DNA from: Planctomyces sp. SH-PL62
GTDB lineage: Bacteria; Planctomycetota; Planctomycetia; Planctomycetales; Planctomycetaceae
Assembly (NCBI GenBank): GCA_945893045.1
Contig: CAMDEA010000050.1
Coordinates: 1 to 47,553 of the forward strand
Direction: 5' to 3'
Length of the DNA: 47,553 bases
Positions 1 to 7,670 of this stretch are shown here, piece by piece; positions within the stretch are counted from its first letter, which is position 1; each line of letters opens with the position of its first letter. The notes beneath the pieces are model-generated. The model worked only from the letters and a program-made list of their open reading frames with translations, was not told where the DNA came from and did no database searches. A program made the position numbers and the translations under genes.

Positions 1-279
1 TGAAGCAGATCGCACCTGCCTCAAGGTCAATCACACCATGTGAAATTGCCGGTCGGCCAACGAGTTCCCAGCCTCAAAGATGGGACATGCCTGGTTCTCG
101 TCAGTAATTCAGACGGAGGTGCCTAAACAAACCGCGTGGGTCGAAACCACCAAAGGTACGTGCTTAAGTACGACCGGTTTCCGCCCGTTTCGCAAAGCGA
201 CTCCACCGTCGCAATTCAGTCACGAGAACTGGCACATTGGCCGCGGCTGTCGCAAGACTGACCGCGGTTTTTGCTTTTC
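1..279. other. no gene recognised at left edge
   Basis: No open frame here has family motifs, a ribosome binding site or convincing protein-like composition. The short frames that exist look like chance frames. The stretch could be the downstream flank of a gene lying left of the window. Confidence 0.4.
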
Positions 280-343
280 GTAGCCGCGTTCGCCAGAACG
301 CGGGAGTGCGGTCTCCGGCCCGCGTTCTGGCGAACGCGGCTAC
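280..343. repeat. GTAG-footed palindromic element (REPIN-like, family A)
   Basis: Two inverted arms begin GTAGCCGCG and end CGCGGCTAC. Each arm is itself a hairpin (CCGCGTTC / GAACGCGG), and about 14 bp of spacer separates them. It lies 9 bp downstream of the rraA-family stop codon. The same family recurs at 4248-4313 and 41343-41408. Confidence 0.85.
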
Positions 344-351
344 ACCAGAAA

Positions 352-1086
352 TCACTTCCCGCTCAGCCGCTTCTCGACCGCCTTGATCATGGCCCCGCAT
401 TCGGAGCGAGCAGCGGTGAAATCTTTTGCGGTGAGGTTCGTCCCCTTGAGGTAATTCAGAATGATCGCCTCGGCAACGGCGACTTCCTGGCAGACGCCGC
501 CAACTTCGGAAGCAATCTCGACCGGAATCGAGCAGACGCCGTTTCGGTCGCCGTGCAGTAAAGCTCCGGGATAGACCGTCATGCCGCCGACGGAGACCGG
601 CACATTCAGCGACAGCATGTGGCAATAGCCGTGAGCGCAGATCGTCCCGTTCGTGAAGGCCGGGAAGTTCAATGCCTCGACCTGATCGAGATCGCGGCCG
701 GTGCCCGACGTGATCAAGCCAGCGGCTCCGAAGGCTTTGTACGTCGAGCACATCACCTCGCCGAACGTCGCTGAAGCGCAGGGCACGTCGAGGTCTTGAA
801 ACACGACGACCGGCGGGCCAGCGAACTCGGCAAACGCTTCTAGTTGCTGAGAGATTCCGGAATACGCATCGCCACCGCGCGGGGGAGCCATGCTGCGGAA
901 CGTGGTCGTGAGCGCGAAACCGACCATCGGCGGGAGCTTCGGATAGCAAGACACGATGCTGCCATTCATGTAGCCCAAGTTGCGAGAGTAACGATTCCAC
1001 AACTCGACCGCATTCGCGATCGTAGGGGTGTCGTACTTGGCCAATTCTTTCAAGACTTCCGCCGAAACGCCGGGATACTTCGACAT
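352..1086 (-). CDS. RraA family protein (putative aldolase / RNase E inhibitor-like fold)
   Basis: 244 aa, close to the usual family length. The GTGRD motif (residues 128-132) and the [12 protein letters not shown] segment (173-184) match the substrate- and metal-binding signature of the RraA / 4-hydroxy-4-methyl-2-oxoglutarate aldolase fold. FGEVM near 108-112 fits the first conserved Gly/Glu region. Members act either as class II pyruvate aldolases or as regulators of RNase E. The aldolase-type residues are present, so a carboxylate-cleaving or lyase role is the better guess, but the substrate is unknown. The ATG is preceded by AAAGG at good spacing. It appears monocistronic and ends next to a palindromic element. 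The family is sure and the reaction is inferred. Confidence 0.85.
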   Translation of the reverse strand: MSKYPGVSAEVLKELAKYDTPTIANAVELWNRYSRNLGYMNGSIVSCYPKLPPMVGFALTTTFRSMAPPRGGDAYSGISQQLEAFAEFAGPPVVVFQDLDVPCASATFGEVMCSTYKAFGAAGLITSGTGRDLDQVEALNFPAFTNGTICAHGYCHMLSLNVPVSVGGMTVYPGALLHGDRNGVCSIPVEIASEVGGVCQEVAVAEAIILNYLKGTNLTAKDFTAARSECGAMIKAVEKRLSGK

Positions 1087-1108
1087 GTGCTGCCTTTCGT
1101 GGTGACTG

Positions 1109-1181
1109 CGTGGGGCAGGTTTTTAACCTGCCAGTGAACGATCTTTTCATGGTGACGGGCAGGTTGAAAACCTGCCCCACG
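1109..1181. repeat. GTGGGGCAGG palindromic element (family B)
   Basis: Inverted arms start CGTGGGGCAGG and end CCTGCCCCACG. Each arm contains its own small hairpin (GCAGGTT / AACCTGC). It lies between the divergent rraA-family and DUF1569 genes, about 22 bp upstream of the former. Family B is the most frequent in the window: 14700-14788, 16401-16468, 21103-21161, 27350-27408, and a decayed copy at 32509-32616. Confidence 0.9.
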
Positions 1182-1273
1182 TTGGGCGACTATAGCCCAA
1201 TCGTGTCCCGCCTTCAAAAGCCGAGCAGGCTCCGCCAGAATGCGCCGCAACAGAATTCAACACGAGGTTTCGC

Positions 1274-1747
1274 ATGTCCGCTCGCCGCACCGTTCATTAC
1301 GCAACGCTTTCCGAAGTCGTTCAAGATGCCGAGCATCTGATTGGTAATCACCACACGGTCGGGAAATGGTCGTTCGGCCAAATCTGCCAGCATCTGGCCA
1401 AGGCGATGAATGCGTCGATCGACGGGTTCGGGTTCCAAGCCCCGTGGTTTGTCCGGTGGTTGATCGCGCCAATGATGAAGAACTCATTTTTGATCAAACC
1501 GATGAAGCCCGGATTCAAACTCCCGAAGAAGGCGAGTTCGCTGCTGCCGGATGATTCGGTGACGGCGGAAGAGGGTTTGAGGCAACTCAAAGCGGGCGTC
1601 GAGCGGCTCTCACACGAGACGCCCACCGCACCGCACCCCGCCTTCGGCAAGATGGCCAGCGAAGAGGTCATGCAATTGCATCTCCGCCACTGCGAAATGC
1701 ACATGAGCTTCATCGTCCCTAGTGAGAACGGCCAGTCACCTTCGTAA
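1274..1747 (+). CDS. DUF1569 (DinB-like) domain protein
   Basis: 157 aa. The N-terminal WSFGQICQHLAKAM segment and the C-terminal LHLRHCEMHMSFI segment carry spaced histidines (His40, and HLRHCEMH near residues 136-143) typical of the DinB/YfiT four-helix metal-binding fold; the whole resembles DUF1569. No enzymatic activity is established for DUF1569, and thiol- or metal-dependent transfer is only suggested by fold. The start is chosen at an ATG with GAGG 6 bp upstream. It is divergent from the rraA-family gene and alone in its unit. Confidence 0.8.
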   Translation: MSARRTVHYATLSEVVQDAEHLIGNHHTVGKWSFGQICQHLAKAMNASIDGFGFQAPWFVRWLIAPMMKNSFLIKPMKPGFKLPKKASSLLPDDSVTAEEGLRQLKAGVERLSHETPTAPHPAFGKMASEEVMQLHLRHCEMHMSFIVPSENGQSPS

Positions 1748-1793
1748 GCAGAACCGTAGCCGCAGTCGCCAAGACTGCGGGGCCGCTCAGAGT

Positions 1794-1925
1794 CTGTCCG
1801 AAAAGTCGTTTTCGTTTTTGTAGCCCGACCCCTTGTGGGTCGGAGGATTCGATTTTTCGGCGAAATTGTCACTCATTCAAAATCCTCCGACCCACAAGGG
1901 GTCGGGCTACAGGCTTTTCGGACAG
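1794..1925. repeat. two-level nested palindromic element (GTAG-footed core)
   Basis: The core is two perfect 31-bp arms (1819-1849 and 1881-1911) starting TGTAGCCCGACC; each arm contains a CCGACCC / GGGTCGG hairpin. The core sits inside an outer inverted pair, CTGTCCGAAAAG (1794-1805) and CTTTTCGGACAG (1914-1925). It fills the gap between DUF1569 and sufE. Confidence 0.9.
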
Positions 1926-1972
1926 CCACTCAGAAAAGCCCTTGTTCTGGCGAACGCGGCGACGACTTGAAC

Positions 1973-2398
1973 ATGAAACTTCCCGAACTGATTGCCGACT
2001 TCGACGGTCTCGACGACCAAGAAAAGCTCGAAATGCTGGTCGAGCTTTCGGACGAGTTGCCCGCGCCCTCGTCCGGCCGCACGGCTGGTCAGCAATCAGA
2101 AAGCTGCCGAGTGCAGGAGTGCCAGACGCCCGTCTATCTCTGGGTCGATGTGGTCGGCGGCCGAGTGCGGATCGAGGCCGATGTCCCCAAGAAATCACCG
2201 ACCGTTCGGGGGTTGGTCACGCTGATGGTCCAAGGATTGGCGGACGCCTCTCCCGAAGAAATCGCCGAAATCCCGGATGACATGGTCGGGCACCTCGGCC
2301 TGCAGACTGCTCTGGGAATGCAGCGGCAGCAAGGGTTTCGAGGGGTGATCTCCCGGATCAAGCGTGAGGTCCGAAAACTGGCGGCGGCGGCAAGCTAG
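1973..2398 (+). CDS. SufE family Fe-S cluster assembly / cysteine desulfuration protein
   Basis: 141 aa, the normal SufE size. SufE accepts persulfide sulfur from the cysteine desulfurase SufS and passes it to the SufBCD scaffold in the cytosol. The conserved sulfur-acceptor cysteine is in ESCRVQECQTPVYLW: Cys50 aligns with Cys51 of E. coli SufE in its GCQSxVWL motif, and Cys45 is an extra. The frame is open upstream to 1835, but that part is translated palindromic repeat, so the ATG at 1973 (MKLPELIADF) is chosen. It has no suf neighbours. A hairpin-plus-T-run terminator follows directly. Confidence 0.88.
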   Translation: MKLPELIADFDGLDDQEKLEMLVELSDELPAPSSGRTAGQQSESCRVQECQTPVYLWVDVVGGRVRIEADVPKKSPTVRGLVTLMVQGLADASPEEIAEIPDDMVGHLGLQTALGMQRQQGFRGVISRIKREVRKLAAAAS

Positions 2399-2430
2399 TC
2401 CGGCAAAAGCGGTTGTATGCCGGAGTTTTT
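2399..2430 (+). terminator. rho-independent terminator after sufE-like gene
   Basis: A perfect 7-bp stem (TCCGGCA / TGCCGGA) with a 12-base loop is followed by GTTTTT. It starts immediately at the sufE stop codon. Confidence 0.55.
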
Positions 2431-2709
2431 CATTTCTGACTCAGAAGCCGAAAACCGGTCTTCTCATCTGGAAATCGCCCGATATTCTCTCGCCCTCGCG
2501 TGGGAAGGCTCTCACGCCAGCCCGCCCGACCGTCCTGACGGTCACGATTCCTGCCACTGCTGCCGATGGCGAAATCCGCATCTGCCCTGTCTTCCTTAGA
2601 ACCCAGAAACCTCGTGCAACCACGATTTTTTGTTTGACCCGATCCACCGGGCCGAGTCAGATACTCCCGCCGCTCGGCTGAGACCTGACCGTCCCTTGTT
2701 GACCCCTGA
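2431..2709. other. intergenic stretch without recognised gene
   Basis: Short frames here show no family resemblance. The stretch probably holds the promoter of the DUF309 gene, but I see no convincing -35/-10 pair. A small GACCGTCCTGACGGTC dyad lies near 2527-2542. Confidence 0.35.
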
Positions 2710-2724
2710 ATGGAGACCTGTCGG

Positions 2725-3300
2725 ATGACTGCCGCCGCTGCGATCGCTGAACCTGATGTTGTTGTCGTGAAGCTCCTGCCCGGAAGCTTGCCGGCTTACA
2801 CGTACATTCCCGGCTCCTCCACGCCGCACCCGATCCGCCATCCCAGCGGACACAGCTACGGCCGCAAGAACCGTACAGTGAAGGCGCTCTCGCCTGAAAA
2901 CTGGCAAGAGAACCGCAGCTTCCTGCTGGCGATTGATCTCTTCAATCACGGCTATTACTGGGAAGCTCACGAAGAGTGGGACCGCCTGCTGCGAGCTTCC
3001 GGCAACGAGTCGGTCGTCGGCCGATTCCTCAAAGGCCTCGTGAAAATGGCCGCCGCCGGCGTGAAAGTCCGCGAGCACAGCATTCACGGCGTTAGACGCC
3101 ACGCAGCCTCGGCCGGTGAAGTCTTCGCCGACGTCGCCGCCGAGAACGAAGACGAACGCTACTGTGGCCTTGAACTGACCCATCTGCAATTCGCCGCCGA
3201 CCGCGCCGCGCAACTCGCTTACAAAGAGCGACACGCCGCCGGCAAACCCGCCCGTGTCTTCCCCTTCGCGCTCGAACCGTTCCCGTTGCCGTTCGCCTAA
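2725..3300 (+). CDS. DUF309 domain protein
   Basis: 191 aa. The DUF309 signature is clear: an [18 protein letters not shown] segment (about residues 73-90) with the His/Glu-rich HEEW core, then [17 protein letters not shown]309 proteins are small helical proteins of unknown function. An ATG 15 bp upstream (2710) is also in frame, but the later one has GGAGA 9 bp in front of it, so 2725 is preferred. The first 45 residues before the domain are proline-rich and probably flexible. One base separates its stop from the next start, so it is probably co-transcribed with the beta-RFAP-synthase-like gene. Confidence 0.8.
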   Translation: MTAAAAIAEPDVVVVKLLPGSLPAYTYIPGSSTPHPIRHPSGHSYGRKNRTVKALSPENWQENRSFLLAIDLFNHGYYWEAHEEWDRLLRASGNESVVGRFLKGLVKMAAAGVKVREHSIHGVRRHAASAGEVFADVAAENEDERYCGLELTHLQFAADRAAQLAYKERHAAGKPARVFPFALEPFPLPFA

Positions 3301-3301
3301 T

Positions 3302-4327
3302 ATGTCGGCAATCACAGTCCAGACCGGTGCGCGATTGCATTTCGGGTTGCTTGCTGTGCAAGCGGCGCGAGGCCGCAACTTCGGCGGCGTCGGGCTGATG
3401 GTGCAATCGCCCGGTTGTGAGCTGTCGGTGGAAGCCGCCAATCGAGACGAATGCTCGGCCGAGCCAGAGATGCTGGCTCGGCTGTCCGCTTGGCGAGACG
3501 AGTACCGCCTCCGATGCCCCGTCGAGCATCGCCCACCCGCCTGCCGTATTCATCTCTCGCGAGCAATGCCATCGCACTCCGGCTTGGGTTCCGGCACACA
3601 AACCGCGCTCGCCTTGGCCGCCGCGTTGGCTCAACTGGGAGGTGAAAACGAAATCGCCGCGACGGAGTTGGCTCGCCGAGTCGGTCGCGGCGCACGCTCC
3701 GCGCTCGGCATCCACGGCTTTGAATGTGGCGGCCTGTTGGTGGAGGGAGGCAAGCGGAACTCGGACGACATCAGCCCGCTCGTTGCACGGCTTGATCTTC
3801 CCGAAGAATGGCGCGTGTTGCTCGTGACGCCCAATGACCGTCGCGGCCTGTCAGGTGATGCGGAACGCTCCGCGTTTTCGCGACTCACGCCGTTTCCCGT
3901 TTCGCTGACCGAATCGCTTTGCCGAATCGTGTTGATGGAGCTATTGCCCGCCGTCGCGAGCGGGGACTTTTCATCGGCTGCAGCCTCGCTCCGAGAATTC
4001 GGACAATTGAACGGTTCCCATTTCGCGCCGGTCCAAGGCGGCATCTTCGCCGATCCACAGATGGCCGAGTTGGCCAAGTGGCTGACCGATCAAGGCTGTG
4101 GCGGAGTCGGCCAATCCTCATGGGGACCAACGCTGTGGGTTCTGTGCCGCGAGGAGTCAGAGGCCATTCGCTGTCGCGAGATGATCGCGGCGCATCCTCC
4201 CGCCAGAGCTTGCACGATTCATCTCACGGCGGCAAAAAACAGCGGAGTCGCCACGCTCGCCAGAGCGTGGGCGAATGAGCGCAACGACCCACGCTCTGGC
4301 GAGCGTGGCTACGAGGGAATCACATGA
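3302..4327 (+). CDS. beta-ribofuranosylaminobenzene 5'-phosphate synthase-like GHMP-fold protein
   Basis: 341 aa. The N-terminal TGARLHFGLL and the glycine-rich PSHSGLGSGTQTALALAAAL loop (residues 90-109) are hallmarks of the beta-RFAP synthase branch of the GHMP superfamily. That enzyme condenses PRPP with p-hydroxybenzoate or p-aminobenzoate in methanopterin synthesis, and planctomycetes are among the few bacteria with tetrahydromethanopterin C1 genes. The start is the ATG after the DUF309 stop; an in-frame ATG at 3254 lies inside DUF309. The last about 25 residues are encoded by a palindromic element (4248-4313), so the natural C-terminus has probably been replaced. The stop overlaps the next start (ATGA). 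Substrate assignment is by family. Confidence 0.8.
   Translation: MSAITVQTGARLHFGLLAVQAARGRNFGGVGLMVQSPGCELSVEAANRDECSAEPEMLARLSAWRDEYRLRCPVEHRPPACRIHLSRAMPSHSGLGSGTQTALALAAALAQLGGENEIAATELARRVGRGARSALGIHGFECGGLLVEGGKRNSDDISPLVARLDLPEEWRVLLVTPNDRRGLSGDAERSAFSRLTPFPVSLTESLCRIVLMELLPAVASGDFSSAAASLREFGQLNGSHFAPVQGGIFADPQMAELAKWLTDQGCGGVGQSSWGPTLWVLCREESEAIRCREMIAAHPPARACTIHLTAAKNSGVATLARAWANERNDPRSGERGYEGIT
4248..4313. repeat. family A palindromic element forming the 3' end of the beta-RFAP synthase-like gene
   Basis: Inverted arms GTCGCCACGCTCGCCAGAGC and the matching GCTCTGGCGAGCGTGGCTAC share the family A hairpin unit (CCACGCTC / GAGCGTGG). The element is translated through as the C-terminal tail of the upstream protein and ends 11 bp before the isochorismatase-family start. 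Confidence 0.88.
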
Positions 4328-4896
4328 CCTACGAACGCAGCCACGAACTCATCGGTCGCGGCGAGAGCCGACTGCTGATCGTCGATGTGCAAGAAAAGCT
4401 GATGCCAGCGATCCCCGTGCGCGAGTCGCTGATCGCGAACTGCCGCAAGTTGATCGAGGCAGCAAAACTCTTCGGCGTGCCGGTCTCGGCCACCGAGCAG
4501 TACGCGAAGGGACTCGGCCCAACAGTTTCACAATTGCGTGAACTGCTCGACGGCGAACCGATCCCCGACAAAGTTTGCTTCAGCGCGGCCGAGTGCCTGG
4601 GTTGGGGCACGGCGGCCGAACATCCCGACGGCCGCTTTCAAATCGTTGTGGCGGGCATCGAAGCCCACGTCTGTGTGCTGCAAACGGTGCTCGACCTGCT
4701 ATCGAGCGGCTATCAAGTCTTCGTCCCCGCCGACGCCCTCGCCAGCCGAGCCAAACTCGACTGGAAAATCGCCCTCCGCCGCCTGTCCGCCAGCGGAGCC
4801 ATCATCACGACCACCGAATCCGTGATGTTCGAGTGGTGCGCCGCGGCCGGCTCGCCGGAGTTCAAGCAACTTAGCCAACTCGTCAAAGGTTCGTGA
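4324..4896 (+). CDS. isochorismatase-family cysteine hydrolase
   Basis: 190 aa. The catalytic triad of the family is visible: Asp21 in LLIVDVQEKL, Lys83 in PDKVCFSA, and nucleophile Cys117 in GIEAHVCVLQT with the preceding cis-peptide-type VAGIEAHV turn. Substrates range from isochorismate to nicotinamide and N-carbamoyl compounds and cannot be deduced here. Its ATG overlaps the upstream stop (ATGA), indicating translational coupling with the beta-RFAP-synthase-like gene. A 55-bp decayed copy of codons about 122-139 lies 950 bp downstream at 5634-5688. Confidence 0.87.
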   Translation: MTYERSHELIGRGESRLLIVDVQEKLMPAIPVRESLIANCRKLIEAAKLFGVPVSATEQYAKGLGPTVSQLRELLDGEPIPDKVCFSAAECLGWGTAAEHPDGRFQIVVAGIEAHVCVLQTVLDLLSSGYQVFVPADALASRAKLDWKIALRRLSASGAIITTTESVMFEWCAAAGSPEFKQLSQLVKGS

Positions 4897-4914
4897 TCAG
4901 GATCTCATTCGCCG

Positions 4915-5409
4915 ATGCCAGCACGAGAACCGAAAGAACTCGATGAGAATCAAATCGCGAGGCGACAACGGCGAGTCGCTCTTCTCGCGACGGCATTCAG
5001 CTTTACGGGGCAGGTTGAGTATCGCCACGCCTACAGCCAAAGTGGTGGTGCTCAATTCTGTTTTGGTCCAGCGGCCACTTCCGATTTGCTGCTCGTGTAT
5101 ACGGAAGCCTTCGAGCGGGATCGTGACCCTGACGATTTCAGTTTGGCCGCGATCATCGCGCATGAATGCGGACATCAACGGCTATTACGTGATCCCACAC
5201 TGACGGTCGTTGGCCGCAAGTTGTCGGGACAGGTCTTTGAAGAGGTCTTGGCTTCTTTGATCGGCTCGTTGCTGGTGACTGATTCGCGAGATGCGGAAGA
5301 TTTGGTGGGCAAAGCCACCGTCGAATTGGCGACGATCGGTCTTTCGGCTGTCAGCGTGGTGCGTACAATCGAGCAACTTCGTGGGATTCTGAAGGAGTTA
5401 GTCCGATGA
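4915..5409 (+). CDS. putative zinc metalloprotease-like protein with HECGH motif
   Basis: 164 aa, family not recognised. It carries the HExxH zinc motif (His83-Glu84-Cys-Gly-His87, IIAHECGH) and, 22 residues later, FEEVLASLIGSLL, where Glu109 or Glu110 could be the third metal ligand. This order and spacing recalls the ImmA/IrrE-type and other small gluzincin-like proteases, but overall similarity is unproven. No signal peptide or membrane segment is seen, so it is probably cytosolic. Its stop overlaps the next gene's start (ATGA), which suggests a two-gene module. Protease activity is an inference from the motif. Confidence 0.6.
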   Translation: MPAREPKELDENQIARRQRRVALLATAFSFTGQVEYRHAYSQSGGAQFCFGPAATSDLLLVYTEAFERDRDPDDFSLAAIIAHECGHQRLLRDPTLTVVGRKLSGQVFEEVLASLIGSLLVTDSRDAEDLVGKATVELATIGLSAVSVVRTIEQLRGILKELVR

Positions 5410-5624
5410 TCGGTCAGAAGAAACGACGGGACGTTCAGCGAGATTTGGCCAAGGTCTTGGCCGACCTTCCGTCGGAAACCCCCGACGCCTGGTTTGAACG
5501 GGAGATCACAGCGGCCAAGGGGCAACCTGGCCGAGATTTGGAAACGCTCAAGATGCTGAAAGCCTCGTTGAAACGAGCTGCAAAGAAAAAACGCTCGAAG
5601 ACCAAACTTCAGACGACTCGCTGA
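5406..5624 (+). CDS. small basic hypothetical protein, partner of the HExxH gene
   Basis: 72 aa with no recognised domain. It is lysine/arginine-rich at both ends (the tail KRAAKKKRSKTK is strongly basic) and predicted helical. The start codon overlaps the stop of the HExxH gene by 4 bp, so the two are almost certainly co-translated. A small basic protein next to a possible protease could be a substrate, an adaptor or one half of a toxin-antitoxin-like pair; nothing in the sequence decides this. Confidence 0.55.
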   Translation: MIGQKKRRDVQRDLAKVLADLPSETPDAWFEREITAAKGQPGRDLETLKMLKASLKRAAKKKRSKTKLQTTR

Positions 5625-5633
5625 ACGGTCCCT

Positions 5634-5688
5634 GTGCTCGACTTGCTGTCGAGCGGCGATCAAGTCTTCGTCCCCGCCAACGCCCTGC
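5634..5688 (+). pseudogene. decayed fragment of an isochorismatase-family gene
   Basis: About 54 bp match 4687-4740 of the intact isochorismatase gene with five mismatches. Both would encode VLDLLSSG(Y/D)QVFVPA(D/N)AL. There is no open frame around it. It lies directly after the HExxH/small-protein pair, so that pair sits between a complete gene and a relic of the same sequence. This points to a past duplication or recombination at this locus. Confidence 0.6.
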
Positions 5689-5715
5689 ACATGCCTTGAA
5701 TGGTGCTAAAGCGTT

Positions 5716-5997
5716 TCAACTTGCGTAATTCTCTTGGATGAAGGCATGAGCCTGCTCCCATGTGACGACTTCAATTGCATGTCGCGGAGAAGCTCGAAGA
5801 AACGGTGTCCCTGAACATTCCGTCAAAGTTACCCATGCTTTGAAAAGACTCCCCACCGGATTCGCATCCCGAAGCTCTACTGGGAATGATACCCTCAATT
5901 CTGTTGAGTAGTCTTGGACTTTCAGCGGACGCACGCGAACAGCGTTCCTGGATTTTTCGCCTACGCCCCAAAACGTCTCAACGATGATTTGTTGCAT
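5716..5997 (-). CDS. small hypothetical protein
   Basis: 93 aa, no recognised family. Composition is protein-like: two aromatic-rich strand-like segments, then a C-terminal helix containing EVVTWEQAHAFIQENY. It follows the D-aminoacylase-like gene on the same strand at 32 bp and may share its transcript. Base composition is less GC-rich than its neighbours, which hints at later acquisition. No Shine-Dalgarno is seen before the ATG. Confidence 0.5.
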   Translation of the reverse strand: MQQIIVETFWGVGEKSRNAVRVRPLKVQDYSTELRVSFPVELRDANPVGSLFKAWVTLTECSGTPFLRASPRHAIEVVTWEQAHAFIQENYAS

Positions 5998-6029
5998 GGA
6001 TGCACCACATCAAGGTGTGCTCTACTTGT

Positions 6030-7658
6030 CTACCTGCTTGCGTGCTTCAGCGTACGCCCAGTCAACGCTCCCGTCGCCTCGCCATCCTTCACGGCGGGTT
6101 CGCCGTTGACGAAGACGTATTGAATACCGGTGGCGTATTGGTGGGGTTTGTCGAAGGTGGCGGTGTCTCGGATTCTGTTTGCGTCGAAGACGACGACGTC
6201 GGCGAAGTGATCGACGGCGAGCCGGCCTCGGTCGGGGAGGCCGAGGATGTCGGCGGGGAGCGATGTGCAGGAGCGGATCGCGGCGGCGAGTGGCAGCACT
6301 TTCTCTTTCACCGAGTATTCGCCGATCTTGCGTGGAAACGTGCCGTAGCTGCGCGGGTGCGGTTTATCGGCGGAGGGGAGATAGGCTCGGCCGTCGGACG
6401 CGGTGGCGATCCACGGGAGCGTCATCGCGTAGCGGACATCTTCTTCGCTCATGCCGAAGTTCACGATGCCTGCTCCGCCGTCGCGAGTGATCTTCAGGGC
6501 CACGTCGAGCGGTTTGGATTTCTCGGTCTTCGCGATGTCGGCAATGCTGCGGCCGACGTACTTGGGGTGCTTCGCGCAGGAGGTGATGCGGATGCGTTCG
6601 CCGTCGTCGGATTTTTCGATTCGCTCGGTGACGAATTTCACGATGCGGGCGGACTGCTCTTTGTCCTTCAGCCGTTCGAGCAATTTCTCTCGGCCGCCGG
6701 CGAGCGACCACGTCGGCAAGATGGTCGCGTCCAGCGAGGTGCTCGAGGCGATGTATGGGTACTGGTCGGCGGTGACTTTCAGTCCGGCCTTGCGCGACTC
6801 TTCGATGAGCAGCGCGGCGGGGCGGATCAATCCCCACGCTTCCTGGCCGCTGGCTTTGAAATGCGAGACGTGGATTGGACAGCCTCCTTCGCGACCGATC
6901 TTGATCGCCTCGCCGACGGAATCGAGCAGGTCTTTGCCTTCCCCGCGAATGTGACTGGCGTAGATGCCGCCGTGTTTGCCGACGACTTTCGCAATCTCGA
7001 TCAACTCGGCGGTGTCGGCGTAGCTGCTGGGGACGTAGATCAACCCGGTGGACATCCCGAACGCGCCGTCACGCATCGCCTTGTCGGCCAGCTCGCGCAT
7101 TTGTTTGACTTCGTCGGCTGTCGCCTTTCGCTGAGCGCTGCCGAGCACTTTGCCTCGCAGCGCTCCTTGTGGCAGCAGGTGAGCGACGTTCGTTCCGGCT
7201 CCGGCCGAGTCGATCTTCGCGAGGTATTCGCCGCAATCGACCGGTCCCGAACCGCAGTTGCCGGTCACGATCGTCGTGCAGCCCTGCATGATGAAGTTGA
7301 CGTTGGCTCGAGTCTTCGGCGAAACAATCTGCGAGTCGCTGTGATTGTGCAGATCAATGAAGCCAGGGCAGATGACCAGACCAGTGCAGTCAATCTCCCA
7401 CTCGGCGGAGGTCACCTCGAACTTGCCGACGGCGACGATACGGTCTCTCTTGATCGCCACGTCGCCGACTTTGCCGTCCGAGCCGGTGCCATCGAACACC
7501 GTACCGCCTTTGAGCAGGATGTCAGCCTCGATCGGTTCGGCAGCGAGGAGAGCATTGCAAATTGAAAAATGCAAAATGCAAATTGAAAATTGAAGGCACC
7601 GGCGAAGAGCGAGTCGTCTGGCTCGTTCAATTTGCAATTTGCTTTTTTCATTTTTCAT
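6030..7658 (-). CDS. exported N-acyl-D-amino-acid deacylase (D-aminoacylase) family amidohydrolase
   Basis: 542 aa. The metal-dependent amidohydrolase core is evident: GFIDLHNHSD (His104, His106), the D-aminoacylase-specific zinc cysteine in TGNCGSG (Cys135), then ASHIRGEG and VSHFKASG histidines and an ASDGRAY aspartate. Such enzymes hydrolyse N-acyl-D-amino acids or related cyclic amides. The N-terminus is a signal peptide (Arg-rich to residue 20, hydrophobic core 21-40, ALLAA before EPIE), so export is likely. Unusually, the hydrophobic core is encoded by the AT-rich inverted repeat at 7556-7666. The ATG has GAGAGG 8 bp upstream. The start lies 12 bp after the acyltransferase stop, so the two genes form one unit. 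Confidence 0.85.
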   Translation of the reverse strand: MKNEKSKLQIERARRLALRRCLQFSICILHFSICNALLAAEPIEADILLKGGTVFDGTGSDGKVGDVAIKRDRIVAVGKFEVTSAEWEIDCTGLVICPGFIDLHNHSDSQIVSPKTRANVNFIMQGCTTIVTGNCGSGPVDCGEYLAKIDSAGAGTNVAHLLPQGALRGKVLGSAQRKATADEVKQMRELADKAMRDGAFGMSTGLIYVPSSYADTAELIEIAKVVGKHGGIYASHIRGEGKDLLDSVGEAIKIGREGGCPIHVSHFKASGQEAWGLIRPAALLIEESRKAGLKVTADQYPYIASSTSLDATILPTWSLAGGREKLLERLKDKEQSARIVKFVTERIEKSDDGERIRITSCAKHPKYVGRSIADIAKTEKSKPLDVALKITRDGGAGIVNFGMSEEDVRYAMTLPWIATASDGRAYLPSADKPHPRSYGTFPRKIGEYSVKEKVLPLAAAIRSCTSLPADILGLPDRGRLAVDHFADVVVFDANRIRDTATFDKPHQYATGIQYVFVNGEPAVKDGEATGALTGRTLKHASR

Positions 7659-7666
7659 TTTGCAAT
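7556..7666. repeat. AT-rich inverted repeat (AATTTGCA family)
   Basis: The left arm is built of GCAAATTGAAAA-like units and the right arm is the imperfect reverse complement, with about 35 bp between. It stands out in a GC-rich background. It covers the 5' end of the D-aminoacylase-like gene and its signal-peptide codons. A relative lies at 17430-17580. Confidence 0.75.
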
Positions 7667-7670
7667 CCTC

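Noticed and set aside
164..1180. 338-codon minus-strand frame starting MGQVFNLPV
   Set aside because: Its first residues are translated family B repeat and the rest is a shifted frame of the RraA-family gene.
6000..7565. 521-codon plus-strand frame
   Set aside because: It is antisense to the D-aminoacylase-like gene, whose metal ligands and signal peptide are recognisable. The frame has no family motifs.
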